Below, in pieces: positions 34,762 through 45,766 of a DNA stretch of 64,000 nt. The stretch spans positions 10,000-73,999 of the forward strand of contig PDHQ01000016.1 of the NCBI GenBank assembly GCA_003339415.1, read 5' to 3'. Position 1 is the stretch's first letter, and each line of letters starts with the position of its first letter. The notes beneath the pieces were generated by a model. That model saw only the letters and a list, made by a program, of their open reading frames with translations. It had not been told where the DNA came from and did not search any database. A program made the position numbers and the translations under genes. This DNA comes from Ophiocordyceps camponoti-saundersi (nom. inval.). Taxonomy: Eukaryota; Ascomycota; Sordariomycetes; Hypocreales; Ophiocordycipitaceae.

Positions 34762-36207
34762 CGTTTAATCACATATTCGTCTTCTTTTGCAGCACCAAGC
34801 CCAGGGAAGCGAGTCAAAACAGTTCACTTAGACATGCCCCCCCCGGGTGCAGGATTCGCCCTTGGCCAAGAGGGGCGCGTAGAGGAAAGACGCTGTTTCA
34901 CTCCAAATCGAAATGGTGATATCAAGAAAAAGAGTCCTTACATCCCCCCTTTTACTGCCAACGGCTTCATTCGAAGTCGGGAACGGGAAAGACAAGGTAA
35001 AATTGGCATGTATTTTTTTTTTGGTTGTCCTCGTCTCCTCTTCTCCTTTAACTACCTACTTTTTTTCCCTTGCTATCCCTTGTCCTTCTCTCCCCCTTTT
35101 TTCTCTCTTTCGAATTTGTTCCACCCCCTCTTCCTCCCTCATCCGGGATTATCATTTTCTTTCGTTCACGTCCCCTTTTCATCCGGAAGCTTCTCATTTT
35201 GCTGACGGCATCATCATCATCATCATACATGACATAGAGAAAAAAAAGGGCAAAAGCCTGGGTATAGCAACCACACTCCGCGTGTCAACTCTATCCTTCA
35301 ACTATACCATCCCCCCGGAAAAAAAAAAACTACCTGCTTTGATCCCATAGTTCCCGTTCAGTCAAGTCCTTTTTTTTTTCCCTCTCTCTTTGGTCTCGTG
35401 CACGCCCCCCTTCCCTTTCGTCTGTTCGTAGGGCCGATTGCCAGCCTTGGCTACGTTTTTTTTTAATCCCCTTATTAACCGTCTTCCCTTGACCCCCCGT
35501 CGTCCCCGTGACGCTTTGTCTGCATCGTCACTCGCTCTTTTTTTATTTCTTCAAAGGAGGGGGCAGGGAATAAGGGCTTCTTTCTTCGTCACTGGTTCTT
35601 TTGAGAGGACCGTCTTTTTTTTTCTGCGTCACTTACTTTCCTTCCTTTTTTTTTTCTCTTCTTCCTTCTCGTGGCTTCATATCGTCACTTGCTCTTCTTT
35701 CTACTTCTTCACCGTCTTCTCTCCTCGCTCCCCCCCCATCATTCCACTCAACTTACACGCCCTTCAAATCTCCCCCCATCTCCCTCCCTCCTTTCCATTT
35801 CTCTTCTGCCCTTTTCCCTTCGTCCCTTCCTTCTTTCCTTCCTTCCCTCACACACCCCCTCTTTTCCCTTTTACACCCCTCCCCCCTACATCCTTCCTTC
35901 CTTCCTTGACACCCTTCCTCTCCACAACCCCTCTAAACCCTCGAGCTCCAACCCATCGTATCCCCTTTCAGTCATCGGCCAGCCGCTTCTCCCGTCCCTC
36001 CCTCACTTAGAGAGAGAGAGAGAGAGAGAGAGGATCCCCTGGATCCGGCATCCCGTATATATATCACGGCCTCCCCCCGCCGCCGCCGCTCCCTTGGGCT
36101 TCCCGTCTGAAACGATATCACGGCCGCCTCCTCTTCCTCCTCTTCCTCCTTCGTCTCCCTTCCATTCTGCTGCTTTTCAGCGGCTTGCCTCTCCTTGAGA
36201 TTCAAAG

Positions 36208-38714
36208 ATGAAGTTCGTCAAGCTCGCCGCCGCTGCCGTCCTCACCGTCCTCGGACGTGAGGCCGAAGCCGACTCTCAGTTCTTCCCGGCTCGTCCTCCG
36301 GCTGCGCCCCTCGCCGTCCGCTCTCCTTTCCTCAACGTCTGGCTCAACGGTAACCCCAACGGTGGCAAGGATGGTTACCTTCCTGGCACATGGCCTCGCT
36401 TCTGGACGTCGGTTTACCCAATCACATGTATATACTCTCTTCTTACCGTTGCTGACTTGTCAAATACAGCGAGGCCGTTCAGGGATGGCAGGGTTATATC
36501 AAGGTTGATGGCAAAAACTTCAACTGGATGGGTGACGCCCCCGTCAGGGCCCCCAACGTCGATCAGATTTCGCTCGAGTACACGTCTACCAGGACCACCT
36601 TCATCATGAACGTCGACGGCAAAGTCCAGATGAAGATTAACTTCTTGTCGCCCGTCTATTATGACGACCTACGCCGCCAGTCCATCACCTCGTCTTACCT
36701 TGAAGTCTCGGTCAAGTCTCTCGACGGTCGTCCTCACTCTGTTCAGATCTACTGCGACGTCTCTGGCGGTTCGTATTTTTTTTTCCTTTTCCGTCTCGTT
36801 TTCTTTTACTTCATTTTCCCCTTTTCTCCCCTTGTCTCGGCAGTCGGCTGACCTGCGTCAGAATGGGCTTCCGGCGACACGAGCGCTGTCATCCAGTGGG
36901 AGAGCGGCACCAGAGACAATGTGCACTACCACAAGTTTCACCGCAAGGATCAGAATGTCTTTGGTGACATCGGCGAGATTGCCTCGTGGGGTAACTGGTA
37001 CTGGGCCACTGGTGCTCAGGTACGCTTCCGTCCCTCCGTGTAAAAAGAAACGACAACAGGTTCACGCTGACGGAAACAGGACGGCGTTACCACTGAGATC
37101 GGCGCCGACAACATTGTGCGTAACATGTTCATCAAGGACGGTCGTCTCAATGGCCAGGTCGACCCCAAGCACCGCGCCATCCGCGATCATTGGTACGCCA
37201 GACAGAGCCATCAGATCCGTTGGTTGGCTCGACTTGATGACTGACCGAACCCATCCAGGCCCGTCTTCGCCTTCGCCCGCGACCTCAAGGATGTTTACGG
37301 AGACTGGAAGAGCACCCTCTTCACCATCGGCTACACGCAGGACGATGCCATCAACTTCCAGGGCAAGGAAGGTTCGCCTCGTTCGGTGCCCTCGCTCTGG
37401 AGGAGCTATCACCGCGAGGACCAGCTCGTCAGCATCTTCTACAGGGATTACCCCTTCGCAGTCCAGCACTCGCAGCGACTCGACGACCGCATCAAGCGCG
37501 ACTCTGAAGCGGCCGCGGGCTCCGCCGGCAAGGGCTATGCCACCATCACCAGCCTCGCCGTCCGCCAAGTCTTTGGCGCCCTCGGCTTCACCGGAACGCA
37601 GCAGCAGCCGCTCGTCTTCCTCAAGGAGATCAGCTCCAACAGCGACATCCAGACGGTCGACGTCATCTTCCCGGCCTTCCCCATCCTGCTGTACCTGAAC
37701 CCCGACCTCTTGCGGTACATGCTGGACCCGCTGCTGGAGAACGGCCGGACGCACTACCCCAACAACTACGCCCAGCACGACCTCGGCCGCTACCCCGTCG
37801 CCCTGGGGCATCCCAAGGGAGACGACGAGCAGATGCCGCTCGAGGAGTGCGGCAACATGGTGATTATGATGCTGGCCTACGCCCAGCGGAAGCGCGACAA
37901 CAACTACCTGGCCTCCAACTGGGACTTGCTGGATAAGTGGGCGCAGTATCTGGTTGAGGATGCTAAGATCCCGGCCAACCAGCTGTCGACGGACGATTTT
38001 GCCGGCCATCTCGCGTGAGTTATCCCGTCACCTGAGAAGCTGCCACGTAGGACCGAGCCAGACTAAAGTGACTGACACGCTCCAAAAGCAACCAAACAAA
38101 TCTGGCCATCAAGGGCATCATTGCGCTCGAGGCCATGTCCAGGATCGCGGCCATGACGGGCCACCCGGCGCAACAAAAGCGCTACGGCGACACTGCTCGC
38201 GACTACCTCAACTTTTGGCAGAAGCACGCCATCAATACGCAGGCCCAGCCGAGGCACACGATGCTGCAATACGACAGCCCCAACACCTATGGTGAGCTCT
38301 TTCGTTCTTTCTCTCTTTGTCTCTTTCTTTTTGAGCCTGTGTTGGCTGACCGCAATCACAGGGCTGCTCTACAACCTCTACTCGGACAAGGTGCTCAACC
38401 TCAACTTCATCCCGCAGTCCGTCTACGACATGCAGAGCGACTTTTACCTCCACATTCAGAAGCAGTTTGGCGTCATCCTCGACACGCGCGGCACGCTCAC
38501 CAAGCTCGACTGGGAAATGTTCTCGGCGGCGGTGGCCAAGGAGCCGACGCGCAACATGTTCATCAACAAGATTGCCGACTGGATCAACCGGACGCCGACG
38601 TGGAGGGCCTATACCGACCTGTACGACACGGGATCTGGCGGATACCCTGCCGGACTGCAGTTTACCGCCCGACCGGTCCAAGGCGGCGTCTTTTCCCTGC
38701 TGGCGCTGCGGTGA
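36208..38714 (+). CDS. gtaA: Secreted glutaminase A
   Basis: Seven exons (36208-36411, 36474-36768, 36862-37019, 37080-37192, 37259-38014, 38089-38291, 38362-38714), 693 aa in one frame. A signal peptide (MKFVKLAAAAVLTVLGREAEA) begins it. The mature N-terminal domain has PLAVRSPFLNVWL and a YIKVDGKNFNWMGD block, as in fungal GtaA. The middle carries WESGTRDNVHYHKF and GYTQDDAINFQGK. The C-terminal alpha/alpha barrel-like part has QVFGALGFTG, ECGNMVIMMLAYA, DFAGHLANQTNLAIKGIIAL, GLLYNLYSDKVLNLNFIP and TGSGGYPAGLQFTARPVQGGVF. The enzyme hydrolyses extracellular glutamine to glutamate and ammonia, so it is a nitrogen-scavenging protein. The first intron has a plain GTTTAC donor and a GCGAG acceptor placed by frame. 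A very long pyrimidine-rich region precedes the gene. Confidence 0.92.
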
Positions 38715-39351
38715 GAGGCGCGCAAGGGTGGGGGGAGTGCGGAAGGGGGTAAGGCATTGGCGACGTGATACCCAGGGTGTTTTTTTCTCTCCCTTTCTCT
38801 CTCACTCCTCCTTTTTTTTTTAATCTCCATGTCTCGATTCTTGTCTCTTCTTTTTTTTTTTTTTTAATCAGTATTGTTGGTAATAGGAACAGGTTGCATC
38901 GGTAACGGCTTCTCTTCTGGATACTTATTGGACAAGGCATAAGGGAAGGGAAGGGGAGCGAGTATGAAATAGATGAATATGAATTATTTGACCTCTTTTT
39001 ATCTAGTAGGTAGGGAGATGTTGAAGTCGATACTACCTAGGTAGGTAGGTACCATCATACCATGTAAGCCTTTTTTTACATGATGAATCAATGAATCATC
39101 GATCAATCAGTTGTCAGTTGCACCAGCACGTGCCTCTACCATGTATGTATGTACAGTGTGACCTTTTGTCTCTCTCTGCAGCGGAAACAAGATTGTTCCG
39201 TGTGTAGATTTTCGACGACGATTGTTCCTTCTTCCCCCCCCCTCCATCTTGATCTTGATTCCATTTCCTCTTCCATCTTCTTTCTTACCTTGAGCAAATC
39301 AACGATTCCAAAAAACTCCAAATACCCCCATAATACACCACAGCAGAAGCA
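38715..39351. other. Intergenic, tandem genes
   Basis: T-rich at 38770-38870 (3' end of glutaminase A), a TAGGTAGGTAGGTA unit near 39040, then the translin promoter. No gene seen. Confidence 0.5.
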
Positions 39352-40402
39352 ATGACGACGACGACGACGCAGCAAGGAATCTCCACCGTCTTGGCCTCGC
39401 TGGCGACGGAGCTGGAGGTTGAGGCTTCGACGAGGGAGGCTGTCGTTAGGGTTGTGCAGAGGCTTGAGAGGGGGGTTGGGGCTGCGCAGGCTGTTTTGTC
39501 GAGGGTTCATTCTACGCCTAGGGAAGGCTGTGAGTTTTTCTCCTTTCTTCTTCTCTTCCTTTTTTTTTTGTCTGTTTTATCTCCCTTCTTTGATGTTTTT
39601 TTCTTTTCGTTGAATGCGAAAGAAAATATAACTGACTGATATGGGTGAGGAATTCGGCGAGGGGGAATTATATATAATGGTTAGATGCTGAGATTGTGGC
39701 TCAGGTTGAGAGTTTGGTTCGTTCGCAGGTTGTGCAGTTGATGGGGGAGCTTGAGGGTGTGGCTAGGGGTCATCCTTATTACAGGTATTTCTCTTCTTCC
39801 CCCCCCCCCCCCCCCCCCCCCCCCCCTTCCCTCTCTTCCTCCTTTCTCTGATTCATATGAGTTGATACAACCTCACCAAAAAAAAAAACACAAACGACGA
39901 AGAGCCTCAGCCCCTTTTTCTTGTCTCCCTTCAGATGAGGAGACAACTGATGAGATAAAGGTACAACTCCCTCTGGAACAAATCCGTTCAGAGCGCCGTC
40001 ACCGTCGTCCTCACCTGCGGCTGGCTAGGAGGCTTCTCCTCAGAAGCCACCACCAACCAATCCCAAATAGGAAACCTCCTAACGCACCAAACAACCGCTC
40101 AAATCCTCCATCTAAACCCAGAGTCCAGGACGGGCTTCCACCTCACGCTCGAGGATTACCTCCACGCCCTGCCGGACCTGTCGTCCGAACTGGCCCGGCT
40201 GGCTCCCAACGCCGTCGTCCTCGGCGACGTCGACCTGCCGCTTACGATAGCGGCTTTCGTCAAGGATCTCGCTTCGGCTTTTCAGCTTCTTAATTTGAGG
40301 AATGATGGCCTTAGGAGGAAGGCTGATTCGTTGAAGTATCATGTTAAGCGCGTCGAGGACGTGGTTTATGATTTGTCGCTTAGGGGGTTGGTTAAGTCTT
40401 GA
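39352..40402 (+). CDS. tsn1: Translin family single-strand nucleic-acid-binding protein
   Basis: Three exons (39352-39529, 39685-39784, 39961-40402), 239 aa. The C half is unmistakable translin: RYNSLWNKSVQSAVTVVLTCGWLGG, then FHLTLEDYLHALPDLSSELARLAPNAV. DVDLPLTIAAFVKDLASAFQLLNLRND and YHVKRVEDVVYDLSLRGLVK complete it. Translin assembles with TRAX into the octameric C3PO ribonuclease acting on RNA. The N half is helical (MTTTTTQQGISTVLASLATELEVEASTREAV region). Intron 1 is 155 bp and intron 2 is 176 bp; intron 2 contains a 28-nt poly-C tract. The intron 2 acceptor is taken at 39960 (AAAG) to give HPYYRYN; an earlier TTCAG would not fit. Confidence 0.9.
39799..39826. repeat. 28-nt poly(C) tract inside translin intron 2
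   Basis: Uninterrupted C run starting 14 nt after the intron donor. Confidence 0.95.
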
Positions 40403-41188
40403 TTTTGGGCCTTGTTCTTTTTTTTTTCTCATGGTCGACTTGGCTTGGGGAGGGACGTCTTTCTTCGTTGAGGGGGACTTTTGGTCGAGGTGAATCATCT
40501 GCGTGCTTGTTTTCTAACTTGTCTCACGAGGGGTGAAGATGTGAAGAGAATTTCGTCGACCTGGGCATTATTCAAGAATGTAATCCGACCATGGGAGGAG
40601 AAATCGAGGAAGAGAGTGGCTTCATTTCGAGTCTGACCTAGATGTGATGAAGCCATCATGGCCCACCCCCTCTGCTACTCACCAACTTGTCATAACAAGC
40701 TCTACTTACTGTCTCTCTCTCTCTCTGTCTCTCTCTGTGTGTATGTCTTCGATTCAGCATGTATAAGTTGACTGCCTCATCTCCCCATCTCAACATGTCA
40801 AACGCCAGCCAAGTTCAAGTAATGAACTCAACTCAACTTCGACTCAACTCGACTCAACTCATCTCAACTCCACCCCTCCTTTGATCTCCCCCCCCAATCA
40901 ACACCACATCCACAACGACGACCTAACCCTCATCTCAAATCGCCTCTCCTCTTTCCCACCCCCCCCCCCTCCACCCTCTCATCTAAGCATGAACCCGTCG
41001 CCAAACCGCCTTACCTTCATGAATCAAGAAAGAAGATGAAAAAAAAAAGGAAGAAGTGGGGAAATGATAAGTAGGAACAAGGAAAGGAACAGAAAATGAT
41101 GATGATGATGATATGAAGAATATAAGGAAAAAGGGAGAAGAAGAAGAAGCATTTAGCCATATTCAAAGCCATGAAGCCTCCGTCTTCA
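40403..41188. other. Intergenic between convergent genes
   Basis: Contains TCTC/TGTC simple sequence at 40710-40740, CAACTCAACTCGACTC tandem units around 40825-40870, C-rich runs near 40960, and GATGAT/GAAGAA units near 41097-41150. No gene seen. Confidence 0.55.
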
Positions 41189-41537
41189 CTAATGTCGAAA
41201 CGTGCACTTGTCCCCCCTGGCGCATTTCCCCTGCTGCCAAAACGTGCACATCTTCGTCCCGATGAGAGCCTTGTTCGTCGGCTTGTGCGCCGGTAGAGTG
41301 CCCTTTTTCTTGCTGCTGCTGCTGCTGCTGCCGCCGCGTCCGTCCGAGGCGTCGGCCTGTTGCCCGTACGATGACGCCGGTTGGTTGATGGCCTCCAGTA
41401 TCGATTGGAGCTGGCTGTCCAGCATCTGCCCGGCAGGAGGACCCTGTGTCGACGCCGTCATTTGCTGCAGCAGCGCCATATAGGGTGCGTAGGCCTGCTG
41501 CTGCTGTTGTTGCTGTTGCTGCTGTTGTTGCTGCTGC

Positions 41538-41569
<32 letters not shown>

Positions 41570-44500
41570 CTGCTGTTGCTGCTGCTGGTAATAAGCCACC
41601 CAATCCTGCTGGCCTCTCAGCGACTCCGCCCGCGCCCGCTCCTCTGCCTCTTCCTCCTCCCTCTTCCGCTGCAGGTCGCGGTTGTGGCCAAGCCACCACT
41701 CCCGAGTCCGTTCGGCCGACATCCACTCGGGCGGCGACGCTGCCGGGAACGATTTCGACCCCAGACTCGCTACTACAGCCTCAATCGCCTTGCCCGCCGC
41801 TTGAGCATCTGGTCCACCCCCGTAGTGATGTGGTCCCTTGCCCGCCTGATGAGAAACCGGGTCGGCGTCTCGCCACGACGACATCCTCTCCCATCGCAGC
41901 CAGCCCAGAACGTATGGTTCCGCCGACGGTCCTACCGCCAGCGGCGCGTTGCTCGCCTTGGCCACCACACGTGCCTGATGGGGACGTCCGAGCAAAGAGT
42001 CCAGCTTCGCCGACGGCTTCCTCCGCTTCATGGCTGCCACCAGCGCCTGATCCGCCCCCATCTGGTCTGCCTCCCGCCACCGTCGATGCACCTCGGTAAA
42101 CATGGGCTCGTCCTCCGGCAACTGTCCTAGCCGGACCGTCGTCGTCGTCGTCGTCGTGTCCTCCGCCGGCGGCGACTTGGGCGACGGTGGAATATCTGCC
42201 GGATCCGTATATATGGCCATGAGCTCACGCTGCTCCCGCTCCGCCATCAGCTTCTGTTCTTCCGTCCCCAATATCATGTGGCCTCCGCGCGTCACGTAGT
42301 TCTTGCCACGTCTGTCCTCCGTCAGGCCTGATAGATCTACCATGGTCGGCGCCACCCACGGCCGATACGGCAAATCGTCGTCATCGTCTTCAACGGCTAC
42401 GCTGCCGCGCTTCAAGACCATACCTTCGGATCGGTCGTCGGCCGCGTCTCGTATCATATTCATGTCGCGGCCTTGGTCCTCGTCCTCATCCTTTTCAAAT
42501 ACCTTGATCTGCACCAGCTCCCCTTCGGCTTTCCATGTGACTCGAAGCTTACGCCGTGCCTCCTTGCGCAACCTCTTGGCCGTCTTCTCAGCCGACTCCG
42601 GCGTCTCCGACCCCTTGCCATCCTTCGGCCCGCTTGCAGCCGCCGCCGACGCCGCCGTGGCCGCCGCCGCCGCCGCACCTGCAGCCGCGGCATCTGGCTT
42701 CTTCTTCGCATTGATGGAGTCGAGAAGTGACGAGATACTAGATACCGTACCCGCCGTCGGGGGCGCTTTCACCTCCTTCTTTACCGTCGCCGTCTTCGTC
42801 TCCGGCCGAGAAACTGGCTTCTTCGTCTCCGGCTTGCTCTTCTCGTCGCCTGACGCGCTGGGGCTATCTGTCGACATCGACGACTGCGCCGTCGCCGCCG
42901 CCGCCGCCGCCGCCGCTACTGGCTCCTGAGCTCTCGATGTCGGCTTCGCCACCGGCCGTGGTTTGCCGGGTAACAAGGACGAAATCGCCGGCTTCGGTGC
43001 CGCCGCCGCCGCCAGCTTCGAGGCCAACGACGACGCTTGGCTCTTAGGTTGAGCCAGCTTCTTGCTCAGCGACGACGACCATGAAGAGGCGCCGGCGCCC
43101 TCGATGGCCATCTTCTTTACGCTTCGCGAAGCGTCCGAATCGTCATCTCTGCCCCTCTTGGCCGTCGACGTGTCCCCGCCCCCGGAAGACCTGGCTCCCG
43201 TCTTGGCCCGGCTGGCCGCCGACGTGCCGGTGTAACCCGTCGCCGTCTCGGGTTCGTTGGATTTGTTAAATTTCCTGATCTTGGACGATAGCTCGCGTAC
43301 CAACTCCTTGACCTCGCCGTCGCCCTTGTCCTCCAATCTCTTGCGCACTGTATCGAAGTTGCTCGTCTCTACAATCTTCCTCGTCATGCTCAGGTGCGTA
43401 AAGAGCTCGAGCACAATTTTCGGCAGCTTGCCGGAGAAGTCGCCGGCTTTGATACAGGTTATCAAGGCGTTCACCAGGTTCAGTACCAGCTTCTGGTGCC
43501 CCCCGAGGTTGTCGAGCACGGCGTCGTCTGCATGCTCGACCGTCGCGTCCAGGGCCTGATACAGCGTTTCCCTCTTCTGGTCCGCCGCCTGCCTGAGCTT
43601 GGCTATCTCGTCCTCGGATTTCTTATCCTTGATCGCCTGGTCCAACGCCTGCTTGGCCCGGGTCGACTCGCCCCGGAGGTTGATGAGATATTCGCCGGCC
43701 TGCTGCACGCGCCCGGCAATCAGCGCGTTGGTCCGCGCCGCAGCCTGCTCGATGTGCACGATGCCCGTCATGTCCCAAGCAGCTGCTGCCGCAGGGTCCG
43801 CGGGCCGCATGGCGGATCGAATCTGACAAGACGGGTCATTTCCAGCACCTCAAAAATTGCCGATTAATGGCGACTTACCGGCTTGTTTCGCTCTTCCTCG
43901 AGCTCCTTCTTCGCCTTCTTTTCCGCCTTGTTCTTTGACGCCTCGTCCGCCTTAAGTTGCTCCTTGAAAGCGTCTTCAGGGAAATCGTCAGCTCGAATCT
44001 ACAAAGCAAAAGGGGGGGGGGAGCAGTTTTTTTTCTTGTTCTAGACGCACGCGGGTATTCAGTGTATTTCGGCTGCCGCTTTCCCAGCGCCTTCATGGAA
44101 CGATCATAGTTGTCGAGTAGCGTCTTGGCCTCGTCTCTCCTCTCATCCAACCCAATCCTGTCAAAGGATGGCTTGTACTGGCCGGTAAATCTGCCTTGGA
44201 TCTCGCAGGGCAAATCATAGCCCAGGCCAGGAACGGCAGGTTTGCCACTTCGCGGCGGAAGCGCGACCAAGGGGGACAGCTTGTCATAACTCTTGGGTAC
44301 TGGTATTTTGGCTTCAACTTAGCTTCATGAACAGAGTTTGGCCAAGGAAAATACTGACCAGGGAGTTTGAGGCTTCCATCGTAAGCAAGAAAAGGAAGCG
44401 CCTTGGAGAACGGAACCTTGCTGTGTGAGGCCTTGGCCTTCTTCGCAGACTCGGCTATCAACTTGGCCTCCTCTGCAGACGGTACAGGGGCTTGTAGGAG

Positions 44501-45766
44501 ATCCGCTTCGTCGACTTTCTTCATTGCCGGTTCAACCAATAGCACTTCCGGAACTTGAGGCTCGGTTCCCGCTGCGTCTCTCGTCGCGCGTTTTCTCCTA
44601 CTTGCCGACGGATCAACTCCCTGAGAAGACAGCTCGACAGCCGGGTCAATTTCTATGACAGTCGGATGGGAGGGCGCCGGTTGCCCGTGGCCGGGTAAGG
44701 TGGCTACTTGACGATTCAACAGCGGCTGCTGCCGCTGCTGCTCGTCCATGGGCACGGGACCGACAGAGGCGGCCTGCTGGAAACCGACTTGCTTCTGGGG
44801 CCCGAAGCTGGGCTGCTGGAAATGATGGGCTTGTGATGCCGGTTCTCGAAACTGGGCGGAATAGGCCATGTGGGAATGCGGCCCGACTTGAAAGTGACCC
44901 TGCTGTCCGTTGGTATTGGATGTAAAGGCCTGGTCGGCAGCGGAGAAAGTCGGTTGCGACTGTTGGCGGTGCTGCCGCTGCGGTTGTGGTTGCGACTGCG
45001 ACTGTTGCGACTGTTGTGACTGTTGTGACTGCGGCTGCTGCTGAGGCGATTGAGACGGTTGAGACGGCTGGTGTGATTGAGGCGGCGGCTGCGGCGGCTG
45101 CGGCTGCGGCTGCGGCTGGTGATGTGGGTGATGTGGATGTTGGTGTTGTTGATGAGGATGATGGATAGGAGATTGTTGGGAATGGCGTTGAAAGGGCTGA
45201 TTCTGGGCGAAGCCGGTATCGAAATGCTGCTGAACCGGCGTATGGCTATGCTGACGGCTTGAGCTCGAGCTCGGCATCAGAGAAGGCGGCGTATAGTGGG
45301 AAGGCCCGGATGAAGTATCGAACGGCTGACTGCTTTGTGAAGGAAAGGAGTACTCGTGTTGGGCGAAGACTGAAGGATGGTTCTGACCCTGACCCAGCTC
45401 CATCTGGCCAATGCTGAGGTTGACCTTGTTCTGGGGCGCGAACAGGTCGGGATGAATGTTGGTGAAGGCGGGATCCAGCATGTCCTGACCGGCCGAGGGA
45501 AACTGCTGGTGAACAGCATGGAACCCGGGCTGGCCGGGCTGCTCCGCAAGAAAGGCGCCGGCATTGGGATGATGAACGGAGTCGAAGTGATAGTCGGTGG
45601 TGGAAGGGCCATCGTGGCCCATCTGCGAGAAGGACGACGGGGGCTGGTCGGACCATTGCTCATTATTGGCCTCGAACTGGCCAGGCTGGGCGGAGAAGAT
45701 GAAGCCCGGAGGCCAAGAGCCGTGTCCGTCGGCGCCGTTCTGACTGTGATTCGGCCAGGGCTGCAT
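41189..45766 (-). CDS. Very large CCCH zinc-finger protein, PNUTS (PPP1R10)-like
   Basis: Four exons on the minus strand: 45766-44359, 44311-44051, 43991-43879, 43822-41189; about 1471 aa. The N-terminal 470 residues are a Gln/Pro/His/Ser-rich disordered region with a basic RRKRATRD patch. Then come conserved SYDKLSPLVALPPRSGKPAVPGLGY and FTGQYKPSFDRIGLDERRDEAKTLLDNYDRSM blocks. A helical domain like the TFIIS N-terminal (LW) module follows (VLNLVNALITCIKAGDFSGKLPKI..KELVRELSSKIRKF). Further on are Lys/Ala-rich linkers and RKLRVTWKAEGELVQIKVFEKDEDED. The RVTW at 1021-1024 has the form of a PP1-docking RVxF/W motif in the position seen in PNUTS. A run of about 31 Gln (1340-1370) precedes a final CX7CX5CX3H finger (1453-1471). 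Likely a nuclear scaffold of PP1 in the 3'-end processing machinery. The intron 2 acceptor (44CGAG at 43992) is chosen by frame and is the least certain junction. Confidence 0.75.
41495..41587 (-). repeat. CAG/CAA repeat encoding about 31 glutamines
   Basis: 93 nt of mixed CTG/TTG triplets on the plus strand (CAG/CAA on the coding strand), inside the last exon of the PNUTS-like gene. Confidence 0.9.

Larger units (their letters stand above)
31008..36207. other. 5.2-kb non-coding block of simple sequence
   Basis: The longest gene-free stretch. It is made of purine-rich runs (31540-31600), GGTAGG, GGAT, TACATA and GTAT tandem units, GA and CA runs, and two poly-C tracts. TATCCGTA/TACGGATA copies lie at 31299, 31305, 32480 and 32799. 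From about 35,400 to 36,150 the plus strand is almost pure pyrimidine, most likely the promoter or leader of glutaminase A. Open frames of up to 219 aa here are low-complexity (Phe/Ser/Leu/Pro) and are not taken as genes. No RNA gene recognised. Confidence 0.6.

Noticed and set aside
35438..36010. 190-residue open frame on the plus strand
   Set aside because: Translation of a polypyrimidine tract (Phe/Ser/Pro/Leu); lies in the glutaminase promoter/leader.
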